Shown here piece by piece: positions 19,106 through 30,570 of a stretch of 64,000 nucleotides of DNA. The first letter of the stretch is position 1, and each line of letters begins with the position of its first letter. A program made the position numbers and the translations under genes. The stretch is taken from assembly GCF_947039875.1 (NCBI RefSeq), contig NZ_CAMRAN010000002.1, forward strand, positions 1-64,000, read 5' to 3'. Below the pieces are notes generated by a model that saw nothing but the letters and a program-made list of their open reading frames with translations, searched no databases and was not told the DNA's origin. The stretch comes from an uncultured Photobacterium sp. Lineage in GTDB: Bacteria > Pseudomonadota > Gammaproteobacteria > Enterobacterales > Vibrionaceae.

Positions 19106-19435
19106 TTATCCCGCTAATACAGGATCAACCTGATACTTCATCAACGTTGATGGCACTTGTTGTTGAGTTAACTCATACATTGCTAATAATAATGCTTGTT
19201 TAATTGCTGTTTCATCATGCAACTCAACCGCTGATAAAGCACAATCCAAAGCCTGTTTTATTGCCTCAACTTTCATACGAATGAGCAGTATTTGTTCCTG
19301 TTCAGATAAAGCTAATTGAGTAATCACTTGTGCGTTTGAATCAGTGTTCTGAGCATGACTCAAAATACTTAATTGCTGACTTAGCAAATCTAAAGTACAA
19401 ATCGAATTAAGTAACGATGGTGGGGATTTTATCAT
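19106..19435 (-). CDS. Small helical protein of unknown function
   Basis: This protein of about 109 residues is rich in Leu, Gln and Ala and probably all helical (LLSQQLSILSH, LSEQEQILLIRMKVEAIKQAL). It has no signal or membrane segment. AAGGA lies 7 bases before the ATG at 19435, which I prefer over an in-frame TTG at 19456. Family not recognised. It is a lone gene facing the MarR-type regulator. Confidence 0.6.
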   Translation of the reverse strand: MIKSPPSLLNSICTLDLLSQQLSILSHAQNTDSNAQVITQLALSEQEQILLIRMKVEAIKQALDCALSAVELHDETAIKQALLLAMYELTQQQVPSTLMKYQVDPVLAG

Positions 19436-19732
19436 TGTAATATCCTTATTTATCAATGAAAAATAAATATTAATTTATAATAATGCAGTTTTAATAAACA
19501 GTTTGTTAACACGATCAAATAATAAATATTACATAGAGTTAGGCAATATTTTACTTGTTAACCCCTATTATTATTACTGATAAACCAAACAGCAATAACA
19601 TCATCTCTATACACTCAACTTACATCTTTAAAACATTATACGTTTCATAACACACTCTTCTTTTACTCACCTAGCCTCAGTCGCTATCATCCCGTATTAT
19701 TGATTCCTCTCTTTCATCAATGGAATCAACCA

Positions 19733-20578
19733 ATGTTACTTGAAGGTATTGAAACGTTATTAGTACTCGCTGAAGAAGGCACCATGAGTCGTACTGGTAG
19801 CCGGCTGTATATTAGCCAATCAGCCGTTAGCAAACGGATTGCTAAATTAGAAGCGACATTAGGGACCAAACTGATTATTCCAGCTGGAAGGTTAATAAAA
19901 CTAACCCCCGATGCGCATGCTTTAATTAAAAACGTTGGGCCTAGTTTTAATGAAATTCGAGGGCTGATTTTTGAACATCAAAATATAGACGATCAAAGTA
20001 TTATTACGATTGATTGCTCTGAAACCTTAGTGGCAGGGTATTTATCACATGCACTCGGGCAGTATTTTCAACATGATAAATACATTGCGATTACAACGCA
20101 TCATACACCAGTCATTGTTGAAAACATTCAATCAGGTAAGGCATCGATTGGCTTTTGTGCGGGGCACTTACCGGCTAACTCGCGCTTTATTGCAGAACAT
20201 TTGATGGATGAGCCTTTTAAGGTAGTTTTTAATCAACCACTACTTACACTGCCGACAGCTATTGTTACTAATGATTTAAAAAACCCATCCAATATCTCTC
20301 AGGCTGCAATACTGCAAAAGCAAGGGATCACGCCAATAATGGAAATGGACTCTTACACAGCTGCAGCACAATTGGCACTTGCAGGTATGCTACCTGCTCT
20401 AGTGCCTAATTCAATAGTCAAAACTTTAAACATTCACGCTAAATTCTGTTTTGAATTTGAAGAATTAGCAGAACTAACTCGCCCAATCCATCTAATATAC
20501 CGCCAAAATAGTTATAAATTACAGCGTGTTAAAAAACTAATTGAAACCATTGCGGGTGCTGTTGCCACAACAACTTAA
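19733..20578 (+). CDS. LysR-family transcriptional regulator
   Basis: This 281-residue LysR protein starts at the ATG at 19733 (a TTG at 19700 would add 11 residues). The helix-turn-helix is in EEGTMSRTGSRLYISQSAVSKRIAKLE (split over residues 15-41). The effector domain is divergent. Its last 50 bases overlap the 3' end of the convergent TauE/SafE exporter gene, an arrangement that makes regulation of that neighbour plausible but unproven. Confidence 0.85.
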   Translation: MLLEGIETLLVLAEEGTMSRTGSRLYISQSAVSKRIAKLEATLGTKLIIPAGRLIKLTPDAHALIKNVGPSFNEIRGLIFEHQNIDDQSIITIDCSETLVAGYLSHALGQYFQHDKYIAITTHHTPVIVENIQSGKASIGFCAGHLPANSRFIAEHLMDEPFKVVFNQPLLTLPTAIVTNDLKNPSNISQAAILQKQGITPIMEMDSYTAAAQLALAGMLPALVPNSIVKTLNIHAKFCFEFEELAELTRPIHLIYRQNSYKLQRVKKLIETIAGAVATTT

Positions 20579-21308
20579 TTGCCATTCCCATCGACATAAT
20601 AACAACCATTGGTCGAATAAAACGCTGGCCTTTACTAATAACAACATGTGCGCCTAATCGCGCGCCCATAAAACCACCCACAGCCATTATTAGCCCCACC
20701 TTCCAAACAGGTAATCCAGCCAAAATAAACAATATTAGCGCTGCAATATTAGAGGTGAAATTTAAAACTTTAGTGCGAGCGGTCGCTTCTACTAGCCCTA
20801 ATTGAGCAATAACAACAAAACAAATCGTAAAAAATGAACCTGTACCTGGGCCAAAAAAACCATCATAAAAACCGATACTTGTGCCTACTGAAAATGCAAA
20901 AGCCGCTTCTGATAATCTAGGTGTGCCTCCTCCGGTACCAATATTAGGAGAAAATAAAAAATACAGTGAAATGCAAACTAATAAAATAGGAATAAGGCTT
21001 GTCAGTATGCTCGCATCAATATACTGCACTAACACTGCACCCGCCGCTGAACCTGCAAACGTGCAACCTATAGCCAATCGCATTTGTTTAAGATTAACTA
21101 ACCCATTACGGACAAAATACCAAGATGCTGAAAAACTACCAAATGAGCTTTGTAATTTATTGGTTGCCAATGCTTGAGCCGGTGGGATCCCAACAGACAA
21201 GAGCGCTGGCACTGTGAGCATTCCTCCGCCACCAGCGATTGCATCAATAAATCCGGCCGCTAACGCCACACAAAATAAAATAACTAATACATCTATACCT
21301 AATTCCAT
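20529..21308 (-). CDS. TauE/SafE (TSUP) family membrane transporter, YfcA-like
   Basis: This 259-residue protein has about eight membrane segments and is a probable exporter of sulfite or small organic anions. It matches E. coli YfcA: AAGFIDAIAGGGGMLTVPAL, ALATNKLQ, GFYDGFFGPGTGSFF and TSNIAALILFILAG. The substrate is not known for YfcA. It overlaps the LysR gene tail to tail by 50 bases. Confidence 0.88.
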   Translation of the reverse strand: MELGIDVLVILFCVALAAGFIDAIAGGGGMLTVPALLSVGIPPAQALATNKLQSSFGSFSASWYFVRNGLVNLKQMRLAIGCTFAGSAAGAVLVQYIDASILTSLIPILLVCISLYFLFSPNIGTGGGTPRLSEAAFAFSVGTSIGFYDGFFGPGTGSFFTICFVVIAQLGLVEATARTKVLNFTSNIAALILFILAGLPVWKVGLIMAVGGFMGARLGAHVVISKGQRFIRPMVVIMSMGMAIKLLWQQHPQWFQLVF

Positions 21309-21391
21309 TTACGATCACTTTATTAATCAACATACTAATAGCAGAATAATAACGATGATTAAGTATATCGAACAGTGAAAGCTAGGATAGC

Positions 21392-21416
21392 AACCCATTC
21401 CGGTTTGGAATGGGTT
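21392..21416. terminator. Hairpin after the globin gene
   Basis: AACCCATTCC-ggttt-GGAATGGGTT is a perfect 10-bp stem, 9 bases after the globin stop on the minus strand. The T-run is short, so termination is likely but not certain. Confidence 0.6.
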
Positions 21417-21424
21417 TATAAGGC

Positions 21425-21880
21425 CTAATTTTGATTACGGCAGATCTCAGCAGGAAAAGACAATTGCACCATAATAAAACGCTTAAATAACTCATCATAC
21501 GGTTGGTCATCAACGGCTTTTTGCATACACATAAGCCATGCTTGTTTTTCAGCTAAGCCAATATGATGATGCCGATGAGCACTAGCAAGGTTCATGCGTC
21601 CATAGCGCTCGATATAATTATCTTCTCCTCCCATCCAACCAATCAAAAATGTTGTCAATTTTTGCTGAGCTTCGGTCAAATCTTCACTGTGCATAGCACG
21701 TATCGTTGCCGCTTCAGGTAAGCTATCGATATAGTAATAAAAATCAGTGACAAGCTGTTGTACACCGATCTCACCACCTGCCGCCTGTAAAATATCCTCT
21801 CCTTGCTCAAACTTGGGGACATTACGCTTTTTTACACCTGAAAAGTCATCACCTTCGGGGAACTCAACTTTATCAACCAT
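21425..21880 (-). CDS. Group II truncated haemoglobin
   Basis: This 151-residue globin has the 2-over-2 core at about residues 30-145. Features of group II are the AGGEIGVQQLVTDFYYYID A-B region, the GWMGGEDNYIERYG stretch, a proximal His (probably H102 in SAHRHHHIGL) and Trp G8 (W115 in EKQAWLMCM). It has an extra N-terminal tail of about 30 residues. Such globins bind O2 or NO. It lies 101 bases after torA in the same direction, but a hairpin separates them, so co-transcription is doubtful. Confidence 0.85.
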   Translation of the reverse strand: MVDKVEFPEGDDFSGVKKRNVPKFEQGEDILQAAGGEIGVQQLVTDFYYYIDSLPEAATIRAMHSEDLTEAQQKLTTFLIGWMGGEDNYIERYGRMNLASAHRHHHIGLAEKQAWLMCMQKAVDDQPYDELFKRFIMVQLSFPAEICRNQN

Positions 21881-21926
21881 TTCATTATCACTTTATTAAA
21901 ATCTTTTTTTATATAGTATAAGAAAT

Positions 21927-21957
21927 AAATAAAGAGCAGCCATAGCCACTCTTTATT
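21927..21957 (-). terminator. Terminator of the tor operon
   Basis: AATAAAGAG pairs with CTCTTTATT over a 12-base loop; on the minus strand it is followed by TATTT. It lies between the torA stop (21982) and the globin start (21880). Confidence 0.65.
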
Positions 21958-21981
21958 ATTTATTGTTGATCACATATTTAA

Positions 21982-24462
21982 TTAACTCACATACAAAGGT
22001 CCACTAAAAGAGGTAACAGGAGGAACTTTTCCCGTGAACTTTTCAAAATTAACCACCACCGTATTAGCACTGGTTGCTTGAGCAAGCTCTGAGGTTGGTA
22101 TGTCAATAGTTAACGTGTTGGGATCACCATAAGTATCTATAGCGCCAATATCATTATTGAGTGGCCCGAACCATGCACCTTCTTCAATACGAATCACCCC
22201 TGTTGGATAATGGCTTGAAAGTACAGCGCCGGCTAATAACTGCCCACGATCATTAAACACTCTCACAATATCGCCATCTTTAATGCCTTTTTTCTTCGCA
22301 TCATCAGGGTTGATATAAACGGGTTCATGCCCTTTTACTGCATAGGTATTACGGAAGTCTTCAGAATCACACATTTGTGAATGTAAGCGTTTATTGGGAT
22401 GGCATGATTGGAGCCAAAATGGGAATTTATTTGATTTTGGCCCACCGTGTGAACGTTCTTCTTTTTCAAACCACATTGGATGGCCTTGGCAATGCTCATA
22501 GTTATAACGCGCGATTTTACGGCTATAAATTTCAATAAAGCCAGAAGGTGTACCTAAACTATTAATCTCAGGATCTTCTCTGAAAGCAGCATGACTAACA
22601 TAAGTTTGATCGGTTGGAAATTCCACTAACCCTTGCTGCCAAAACTGGCTAAACTCTGGCATTTCATGTTTATCTTTATTTGCTTTGCGGCAATCATTAT
22701 ACAGTTGTTCTATCCACTGCATTTCAGTCATACCACGAGTATATTGCTTACTTTTCCCAAAGCGTTCTGTTAATTCAGTGAATATCTGAAAGTCGGTTTT
22801 TGATTGATATAATGGATCAACCAATTTGTGCATCGCTAGAATACCACTGGTTGAGTAAGTACCATATTGGTCAAGATCACTACGTTCAAATTGTGTACAA
22901 GCCGGTAAAACAATATCAGAAAAACGGCACGTTGGGGTCCATGTATAATCAATATTCACCACCGTTTGCAGCTTTCTAAATGCCTCTTTCATACGATTAC
23001 GTTGCTGATGGTGATTCCATGGATTACAGCCGCTAAACACCATCATTTTAATATCAGGTAATACGACATCACTGCCGTTATATTGAATTTTCTTACCCGG
23101 TTCCATAATGGCATCAATCCATCGAGCAACGGGAATGGTTGAGCTATAACCTTTAAAATCAGTATTATTCCAAATAGGCTGCTGACCTTCATCAACATTA
23201 CGCGGAAAGCCACCCGGCCCGGCCGCAGTACTAAAAGGTAATCCAACCCCACTATAAAAATGCGAGTAAGACACACCACCTCCAGGCAAACCAATTTGGC
23301 CTAGCATGGAGGCTAACACCGCCCCCATCCAATACGGTTGTTCACCATGCTGTTGACGTTGCACTGCCCAACCAAACATCAACATAGTACGATCTTTCAC
23401 TAAATTACGCGCAAATTCTCGAATCGCATCAGCTTTAACGCCACAAATAGGTTCAGCCCACTCTGGCGTTTTAGCTATTTTGTCTTTACCTGTGCCTAAT
23501 AAATAAGGTAAGAACTCATTAAACCCCAGTGTATACATTTCTAGAAATTGCTTATCGTACAAATCTTCTTTATACAATGTGTACGCAATGGCAAGCATGA
23601 AAGGCACATCAGTTTGAGGATTGACATATTGATGTTCACAATTAAAATATTGTTGCGATTTTGATACCACAGGATCGACCGAGATCATGCGGATCTTACC
23701 ATCAGCCACTTTCTGTTTTAATTGCTCATAGTAAGCATAAGAACCGTGGGTTTCGCATTGCCATCCTACTTGGCTATTTTTAATCGGATCATTTGACCAC
23801 CATATCAATGTCTTACAATCTTTAAGTATGGTTGACCATGTGGTTGCTTGGGCATAAACCTCTGTTGAGCCTAATACGTAAGGTAAAATGGTTTGGCCTG
23901 CACCGGTTGAGTAATCACCGACTTTCTTAATAAAGTTACCATGCATACCCACAGCTCGTTGCATGTGCGACGTACAACTTTGGAACTGTCCTGTTTCTCG
24001 CCATCCTGTTTGACCTGCATGCAATGCCCACGGACCGTAATCTTTCTGCACCCGTTGTAACTCTTGATAAAATAAATCTAATGCTTCATCCCATGTCACC
24101 CGCACAAAGCGATTATTACCACGAGTTTCACCGCTATATTTATTTTTCTTGAGCCAATCTAAGCGCACCATCGGATAGCGCACCCGTGAAGGACTATAAA
24201 TTAAGCCTTTGATCCCGTTTAACATATCGGTAGGATTTTTATCAAATTCTAACGGTTTTATTTCAGCGACTTGGCCATTATATATTCGCGCTCGAAATGC
24301 CCCCCAATGAGAGCCCGATACTTTCCAAATGCCCGGCGCATCGGCTACTGGCGTATTAGTATCACTCGCGTGTGCGACTTGTAACAATAACCCCGGACCA
24401 ATCACAGAAGCGGCACTGGTTGTCGCTAACCCTTGTAAAAATTTACGCCGACTCAAAGACAT
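21982..24462 (-). CDS. torA: Trimethylamine-N-oxide reductase, molybdoenzyme
   Basis: TorA is the periplasmic terminal reductase that converts TMAO to trimethylamine in anaerobic respiration. It has 826 residues, with a Tat signal SRRKFLQ (4-10). It belongs to the DMSO-reductase family of bis-MGD enzymes. The Mo-ligand serine is S185 in [11 protein letters not shown], and there is no N-terminal Fe-S cysteine motif, as expected for this class. It is read from its torC partner 33 bases upstream. torD, its usual chaperone gene, is not in the window. Confidence 0.93.
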   Translation of the reverse strand: MSLSRRKFLQGLATTSAASVIGPGLLLQVAHASDTNTPVADAPGIWKVSGSHWGAFRARIYNGQVAEIKPLEFDKNPTDMLNGIKGLIYSPSRVRYPMVRLDWLKKNKYSGETRGNNRFVRVTWDEALDLFYQELQRVQKDYGPWALHAGQTGWRETGQFQSCTSHMQRAVGMHGNFIKKVGDYSTGAGQTILPYVLGSTEVYAQATTWSTILKDCKTLIWWSNDPIKNSQVGWQCETHGSYAYYEQLKQKVADGKIRMISVDPVVSKSQQYFNCEHQYVNPQTDVPFMLAIAYTLYKEDLYDKQFLEMYTLGFNEFLPYLLGTGKDKIAKTPEWAEPICGVKADAIREFARNLVKDRTMLMFGWAVQRQQHGEQPYWMGAVLASMLGQIGLPGGGVSYSHFYSGVGLPFSTAAGPGGFPRNVDEGQQPIWNNTDFKGYSSTIPVARWIDAIMEPGKKIQYNGSDVVLPDIKMMVFSGCNPWNHHQQRNRMKEAFRKLQTVVNIDYTWTPTCRFSDIVLPACTQFERSDLDQYGTYSTSGILAMHKLVDPLYQSKTDFQIFTELTERFGKSKQYTRGMTEMQWIEQLYNDCRKANKDKHEMPEFSQFWQQGLVEFPTDQTYVSHAAFREDPEINSLGTPSGFIEIYSRKIARYNYEHCQGHPMWFEKEERSHGGPKSNKFPFWLQSCHPNKRLHSQMCDSEDFRNTYAVKGHEPVYINPDDAKKKGIKDGDIVRVFNDRGQLLAGAVLSSHYPTGVIRIEEGAWFGPLNNDIGAIDTYGDPNTLTIDIPTSELAQATSANTVVVNFEKFTGKVPPVTSFSGPLYVS

Positions 24463-24494
24463 AGATCTTTCCTCTTTTTAAACGGGATACGCTA

Positions 24495-25679
24495 TCAATG
24501 TTTGTCTTTTGCAAAATCTGATGAATGATTTTGTAAATATTTCAAAACAATGGCTTCACTGTCGGTATCAAAATTCACAAACGCTAACATGCCATTAAAC
24601 ATTCCCGGCCACGTATTGGCATCAAAATGATTTTCGGCAGGTTGAGTATGACAGACACTACAATTAGTTTTATAAGCTGATTGGGCAACGGACCAAATAT
24701 CATTAACATTACTCACAAACTTCGCTTTTTCTACCCATAGCGTCGCTGTGACTTGTTGCCATTTAAGCCCGGTAACATCATCTTCTTTTTCGGTCGTCCC
24801 TTTAACAATGTCTTTATTTTGAGCTGCTGTTTTGCTTAATGCTGCGGTAGGAATATTCATCCCAAAATCCTGATTAATAACGCGACCAAAGCCTTTTTCC
24901 TTACGCCAACCGCTGATCTCAATTTGTAGCATATCATCTTTAACAGCGACAATTTTGACACCCGATGCTGGCTCTAATGATCCGCCATCTTTGGTTTTTG
25001 CCTCATCTTCAAACATAGGGATAAACTGCATGCTGTAATAAGTATTACCGTTCTCATAATCTGTATTTTGTGCTACAGCCGCTAATTCAGAAATCATACC
25101 GCCTGATGAATCCATATTTGACGGTAAATGGTGGGCAATCCCTTTATGACAATCAATACAACTTTGATCTTTTGCAGCCGCTTGCTTCATCTGTACTTGT
25201 GCCCGTGGCGACATTTCATCCCATTTCATACTGTCGTAACTGTGGCAGATTTTACATTCTAAAGATTTATTCGCCGCAAATCGCTTCCACTCATGCTGAG
25301 CCAACTCCAACCGCTTCGCTTCAAATTTTTCAGGGGTATCAATAGTGCCGACAATTGCACCAAACACTTCTTTACTGGCCTGCATTTTACGGGCTATTTT
25401 ATCGGTCCAATTATGGGGAACATGGCAATCAGGACACGTTGCCCTCACTCCTGCACTATTCTCCCAGTGAATGGTGCCTTGTAATTCTGGATAAACGGTA
25501 TCGCGCATTGAGTGACAACTAATACAAAATTTTTCAGTATTAGTCACTTCTAACGCAGTATTAAACCCACCCCAAAAGATAACACCAGCAACAAACCCAC
25601 CAAGGGTCAGTACACCAAGACTTATCTTCGCAGCAGGACGCCAAAAGGTTAACCATAATTTTTTTATAAACGTCACCAT
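24495..25679 (-). CDS. torC: Pentahaem c-type cytochrome TorC
   Basis: This 394-residue protein is anchored in the inner membrane by one N-terminal segment (about residues 16-38) and passes electrons from menaquinol to TorA. There are five haem-binding CxxCH sites: C52-H56, C82-H86, C142-H146, C174-H178 (NapC/NirT-type tetrahaem domain) and C340-H344 in the C-terminal monohaem domain. The fifth haem distinguishes TorC/TorY from NapC. It is followed 33 bases later by torA. Confidence 0.94.
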   Translation of the reverse strand: MVTFIKKLWLTFWRPAAKISLGVLTLGGFVAGVIFWGGFNTALEVTNTEKFCISCHSMRDTVYPELQGTIHWENSAGVRATCPDCHVPHNWTDKIARKMQASKEVFGAIVGTIDTPEKFEAKRLELAQHEWKRFAANKSLECKICHSYDSMKWDEMSPRAQVQMKQAAAKDQSCIDCHKGIAHHLPSNMDSSGGMISELAAVAQNTDYENGNTYYSMQFIPMFEDEAKTKDGGSLEPASGVKIVAVKDDMLQIEISGWRKEKGFGRVINQDFGMNIPTAALSKTAAQNKDIVKGTTEKEDDVTGLKWQQVTATLWVEKAKFVSNVNDIWSVAQSAYKTNCSVCHTQPAENHFDANTWPGMFNGMLAFVNFDTDSEAIVLKYLQNHSSDFAKDKH

Positions 25680-25719
25680 CGTTCTCCCTCCGTTGTTTAT
25701 TTCATCGAAACATTACAAC

Positions 25720-25890
25720 CTACCCATGCCCTGGAGGACCAAAAACAAACACTTGTAACGCCCATATCGTAAAACCATAACCACTGACTAATGCTATGGA
25801 TAACAACGGAAATAACAGAATAATAATGAATAAAAAGGCCCACCATTCATAGCGACCTCGTTCTTGCTCGGTAATCTCAGTACTAGCCAT
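25720..25890 (-). CDS. torE: TorE, small single-span membrane protein
   Basis: This 56-residue protein has a charged start (MASTEITEQERGRYEWWAF), one or two hydrophobic segments (about 18-36 and 40-51) and the end VFGPPGHG. It belongs to the NapE/TorE family found at the head of marine tor operons; its role is not settled. The ATG at 25890 has AGAGGT upstream. It is first in the torE-torC-torA operon, 40 bases before torC. Confidence 0.85.
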   Translation of the reverse strand: MASTEITEQERGRYEWWAFLFIIILLFPLLSIALVSGYGFTIWALQVFVFGPPGHG

Positions 25891-26040
25891 AATCGACCTC
25901 TAAATAATCATTACAATAGCGATATACCATTCACGAATAACAATGGGTTGATGAAATTATAGTCAATGATAATTAACCTTCACGATCAAACTATAAATAA
26001 GTTCCGCCAATTTGGACTTACTCACTTAAATAACAGCCAT

Positions 26041-26070
26041 AAAAAAAGCCAGCATCACTGCTGGCTTTTT
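26041..26070. terminator. Bidirectional terminator after mukB
   Basis: AAAAAGCCAGCA-tcac-TGCTGGCTTTTT with T-runs on both strands, 37 bases after the mukB stop. It separates the muk operon from the tor operon promoter region. Confidence 0.9.
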
Positions 26071-26106
26071 ATAACAACTCACTAGATTCTATTGGTATAA
26101 GTGTGT

Positions 26107-29100
26107 TTACACAGGTTCAATATCCAATAATGTTTGTACTGGCATTTCAGCAACCTTGGGTTTATTACCAAAACCACGTAAACCCACCACATGCACATGC
26201 TCACGGTCTTTAAATATTTTACGTACCAATTTATAGGTCGTGCCCTTTTCAGGACTGATATTTTCAGGGGCCGCAATCAATAATTGCATATCTAGACGTT
26301 CACATAACTCAAATAAGGTCGCAATAGACTTACCATCTAAACGCGCGGCTTCATCGAGGAACAATAAACGGCAAGGAATAATATCTTTACCGCGTAAACG
26401 GCGAGATTCTTCTTCCCAGCTTTGTATAACCATCAATAGAATGGCTTGACCTGTACCAATCGCTTCACCCGTCGATAACGCTCCTGATTCTGCTTGTAGC
26501 CAACCATCAGTACCACGGTTAACTTCAATATTCAGCTCAAGGTAGTTACGGTAATCCAGTAACTCTTCACCTAGAATTTGCGGTGAACGCTGACCCATAT
26601 CAATATGTGGATTTAAGCGCTGGAACAGTTTCGCAATCGCTTCTGAGAACGTTAAACGATTATTACCAAACAGATCGTTATGTTGATCTTTTTGATCAAG
26701 TAATCCAAGCAGTAACGATTCATGTGTGTCTCGCACTTTAACATTAAGACGCACGCCACGTACCTGACCGAAACCTACACTTTGTAGACCTTGGTTAAGC
26801 ATACGAATACGGTTCTGCTCACGTTGAATTGTTTTGCGAATAATATTCGCTACCGAATCAGAACTAATGGCTAAACGTTGTTCACGCGCGGTCAGTTCTT
26901 CTGTTAAACGACCAAGCTCAGCTTCCATTTCTTCGATAGCTTCAACCGGATCATCAGTGCGAATAATATCGTGACGAATACGCTCACGTAGATGCTGATA
27001 CACAGCAATATAGAACAACACTTTACGCTCAGGACGCGCCACATCTTCTGAAGCACGTAATGCATCACGTAAATTTTCGTTATCAGCTACCGCCAGACGC
27101 AACGCGCCTAGCGCTTTATCTGATAATGAACGTAGTTCATCAGCCGACATGTATGCCATTTCACGGCGATGTAAACGACGTTCAACATCACTTTCACGAG
27201 CAAGACGTAATACCGCACACCAACCCGCTTTAGCATTAACAACCAGTTTACGGAAGTCTTGGTAATCTTTACCCACTTTACGTAAACGCTTCATCAAGCC
27301 TTTCATTTCAAGCTCAATTGACGTGGTTGATTTTTCTAATGTACTACGGCGATTACGTGAACTGTGTAAACGTTCATTCAGCTCATTTCGACGTACTAAT
27401 GCACGTTCTTCAGCTTCAACATCTGCACGCACACCTAGCTCTTGCAGTTCACGTTCAAACTCAAGCACGGTTTCATTCTTAGCTTGATGCGAACTTTTCA
27501 GTGATGCTAATAGCTGGTTATATTGATTCGTTTGCGCACGTGATTGCTTCAAGCTTGCACGAGCTGTATTGCGCTGTTGCTCTGCTGTTGCTAATTTTAA
27601 TTTTAGCTGCTCATTCAGTTCTGAACTCTTACTCAATAACTCAACAGAATCGGCATAACTAAAGTGATGACGACGCTCAGCTAAATCTGCAACCGCAAAG
27701 ATTAATGTTTTCAGTTGTTGCAGTTTTTGATCGGCCGCTTCGTAATTAGCTTGTAATGTATCAAACTGCTCAGGATCGGCATCAAGTGCTGATACTAGCC
27801 CTTCAAGTTCAGTTAATGCTTTACCGTAACGATCCAGATAATTACGTGCTTCATCCATCTGCGAAAGTTGCTGTTCAACTTCAGCAAAACGTTCAGTTAG
27901 CGTTTCATCTTCAAGCAATGTCACAATTGGGTTTAATTTACCCAATAAGGTTAAGCCTTCACGTGCTGCAGCCAGTTGGCTACGTTGTTGTTGCTCTTGT
28001 GCTTGTGACTCTGCTAACTGACGCATGATCTGATTACGCTGATCACGTGCTTGTTTTAGTTCAACCTCAGGATCGGCATTAAATGCAATCGCCATATGGG
28101 TTGCCACAAAACTATTAAAACTTTGGTATAAACGTTGCAGCTTTTGCGAATCAAATGCCGCTTTTGCGTGATCTTCTACCACTTGATCACGTTCATCACG
28201 TAAAAACTCTAACCGCTGTTCACGTGCTGCTCGACCAAACAGTGGTACTTTAGGGAAGCGCGAGTAACGCAATTGACGATCATTGAGATGCACACATACT
28301 GCATTCTCAAGTTCATCAACATCAAAGCCACTGTCATCAAATGAGTCTGCATCACCTTCAATGATATAAAGATCATCAGGACAATCATCCAGTGCAATCA
28401 GCTTTTCTTTAATACCGCTTAAATCAGGCACAATAATAGCGTGACGCGATGGGCCATACATTGCGCTGAAATAAGGCGCATCAGCAAGTGTAATATCATC
28501 ATAAATTTCAGATAACATCGTACCGCCAAGCGTCTCAGCTAACGCACGCAGACCTAAATTGTCACTACCACCTGGTTGTGCCAAGTGTTCAATATCATGC
28601 TCTAAAGTTTGCTTCTGTTGTGCGAATTTATCACGCAGTGCTGATACTTGACGTTCATTATCAAGTGTTGCTTGCATCGCATCCATGACAGCTTGACTGC
28701 TAGTTAACTCAACGTTAGCTTGATCAGAAAGTGTCTCTAATGCATCTGACGCAGCAATCCACGCAGGAGCTGAAGTTTCAAGTGCAGTAATACGAACAGC
28801 TAGACTTTGTTCGTTATGACGCATGTCATTACGCTGTTCGACTAAGCTTGCTTGATCTTGCTCTAAGCTTTCTAAAGTTGCTTCATGGCGTGCTTGTTCT
28901 TCCGCTAATGCCAATTCACCATCAATAGTGGTCGCAAACTTTTTCGCATACGCGCCAGCTAACTCAATAGCTTGACGTTGGCTACGAACGCTGCGTTCTA
29001 AATCACGATATTGCGCTTTCAGTTGATCGCCACGCTCAGAAACAGAACGAAGTTGACGTCCATGCTCTATTAGCTCACGAGCCTTATCACTCGCATTAGT

Positions 29101-30570
29101 ACGATCAACCACACCCGCAATTGTCGTCACAATCGCTAAGCCTTTTTCAAACTGCTGTGCCGCAGCCGATGACATATCAAGCTTATGTTTTAATGCCAAT
29201 AAAGCCGTTGTTTGTTGTTCCTGTTGCAGTTTAAGCTGCGATAAATACGGTGGCGCTTGATCAGCTAGCATTTGTGGATCACCAGATAACTGGCGCGCCT
29301 TTTCTAATGCTTGTAATGCTTGTTGATATTGCAGCGCACGTGTCTGCTGCATATCTAATGCTTGCTGGTAGTCTGCTAACTGGGTTTTTAAGCTATCAAC
29401 TTCTTCTTCCGTTAGCTGTGATTGTTCTTCGGCTATTGCTAATTGCTCTGCCGCCTCTTCAACCACCATCACTTGTTCTTCAAGACGCTCTGTGAGTTCT
29501 TCAAGATCTTCTTTGTAACGCTCAATTTTCTCAGCTTGACGAACCGCTGCTTGAACTAACTGTAAGTGATCAGACGCCGACTGGTGATCTTGCTCTAATG
29601 CACTTTCTTGATCCGTTAACTCAGCTAATTCGGCATTCATGTTATTTAACGATGACTGCTGATCAATCAGCGTTTGGCGTGATCCCATTAGCTCACCACG
29701 TAAACGCAGTGTTTGTTCTAATTTTTGCTGACGCTCATTAGCATGGCGCATATAGTCAGCTGCAACATAATTAGTTGCTTCTGAAATCAAATGCTTAAAT
29801 AAGTCACGATCACTTTGGGTTAATTTAATCGCTTCTAACGTCATACGGTTTTCACGTAATGCGGCTTCCATATCTTGGAAAGCTTTTTTCACCCCAGAGT
29901 TATGCGGTAATAAATAATCACGCAATGAACGGGTAATCGCACTTGAAATACCACCATATAGAGAGGCTTCAATTAAACGATAGAATTTTGAACGATCTTG
30001 GCTATTACGTAATTTTTTCGGTAACACGCCCATTTCAAACATTTGTACATGGTAATCCGTTACCGAGTTAAATGTTTTAAACTGCACCCCTTCGTACTGG
30101 CTAACAAGATCTTTGACATCGTTAAGCTGACGAACACGGGCTTGGTTTTCAGAAATCGTTTCAACTAATATTTCAGTCGGTTTGATATGCGATGGTAAGC
30201 CTTGAATTAAGAATGGCTTAATATCCACTTTTTTATCACGACCCGCCACTTGCTGTAATTTAACCGCAAAAATAATACGCTGCTGCTTTGAGTTAACCAC
30301 ATCCAATGCAGCATAACAGGCTCCGGGTTTTAATTTACCGTGAAGGCCTTTATCACGAGATGCATTTGAGCTACCAGCTTCAGTGGTATTACGAAAGTGA
30401 AGGAGACTTTGGTCTGGAATCAATGTCGTGATAAATGCTGCCATTGTGGTAGATTTACCCGCACCGTTACCGCCAGAAAGCGTTGTCACCAAATTATCAA
30501 TATCAAAGGTACGCGCAAAAAAGCCGTTCCAGTTGATCATGGTGAGCGATTGATACTTACCGCGTTCCAT
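26107..30570 (-). CDS. mukB: MukB, SMC-like chromosome condensin
   Basis: This 1487-residue protein (E. coli 1486) organises and segregates the chromosome with MukE and MukF. The N-terminal ATPase half has Walker [10 protein letters not shown] (33-41). Long coiled coils (about 270-640 and 780-1110) flank a central hinge with [18 protein letters not shown]. The C-terminal half has the signature [14 protein letters not shown] and Walker [14 protein letters not shown]. It is the last gene of cmoM-mukF-mukE-mukB; its start overlaps the mukE stop by one base. Confidence 0.97.
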   Translation of the reverse strand: MERGKYQSLTMINWNGFFARTFDIDNLVTTLSGGNGAGKSTTMAAFITTLIPDQSLLHFRNTTEAGSSNASRDKGLHGKLKPGACYAALDVVNSKQQRIIFAVKLQQVAGRDKKVDIKPFLIQGLPSHIKPTEILVETISENQARVRQLNDVKDLVSQYEGVQFKTFNSVTDYHVQMFEMGVLPKKLRNSQDRSKFYRLIEASLYGGISSAITRSLRDYLLPHNSGVKKAFQDMEAALRENRMTLEAIKLTQSDRDLFKHLISEATNYVAADYMRHANERQQKLEQTLRLRGELMGSRQTLIDQQSSLNNMNAELAELTDQESALEQDHQSASDHLQLVQAAVRQAEKIERYKEDLEELTERLEEQVMVVEEAAEQLAIAEEQSQLTEEEVDSLKTQLADYQQALDMQQTRALQYQQALQALEKARQLSGDPQMLADQAPPYLSQLKLQQEQQTTALLALKHKLDMSSAAAQQFEKGLAIVTTIAGVVDRTNASDKARELIEHGRQLRSVSERGDQLKAQYRDLERSVRSQRQAIELAGAYAKKFATTIDGELALAEEQARHEATLESLEQDQASLVEQRNDMRHNEQSLAVRITALETSAPAWIAASDALETLSDQANVELTSSQAVMDAMQATLDNERQVSALRDKFAQQKQTLEHDIEHLAQPGGSDNLGLRALAETLGGTMLSEIYDDITLADAPYFSAMYGPSRHAIIVPDLSGIKEKLIALDDCPDDLYIIEGDADSFDDSGFDVDELENAVCVHLNDRQLRYSRFPKVPLFGRAAREQRLEFLRDERDQVVEDHAKAAFDSQKLQRLYQSFNSFVATHMAIAFNADPEVELKQARDQRNQIMRQLAESQAQEQQQRSQLAAAREGLTLLGKLNPIVTLLEDETLTERFAEVEQQLSQMDEARNYLDRYGKALTELEGLVSALDADPEQFDTLQANYEAADQKLQQLKTLIFAVADLAERRHHFSYADSVELLSKSSELNEQLKLKLATAEQQRNTARASLKQSRAQTNQYNQLLASLKSSHQAKNETVLEFERELQELGVRADVEAEERALVRRNELNERLHSSRNRRSTLEKSTTSIELEMKGLMKRLRKVGKDYQDFRKLVVNAKAGWCAVLRLARESDVERRLHRREMAYMSADELRSLSDKALGALRLAVADNENLRDALRASEDVARPERKVLFYIAVYQHLRERIRHDIIRTDDPVEAIEEMEAELGRLTEELTAREQRLAISSDSVANIIRKTIQREQNRIRMLNQGLQSVGFGQVRGVRLNVKVRDTHESLLLGLLDQKDQHNDLFGNNRLTFSEAIAKLFQRLNPHIDMGQRSPQILGEELLDYRNYLELNIEVNRGTDGWLQAESGALSTGEAIGTGQAILLMVIQSWEEESRRLRGKDIIPCRLLFLDEAARLDGKSIATLFELCERLDMQLLIAAPENISPEKGTTYKLVRKIFKDREHVHVVGLRGFGNKPKVAEMPVQTLLDIEPV

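Noticed and set aside
25891-26040. TorR or FNR operator upstream of torE
   Set aside because: I looked for CTGTTCATAT-like and TTGAT-N4-ATCAA sites. Only partial matches with wrong spacing were seen, so none is called.
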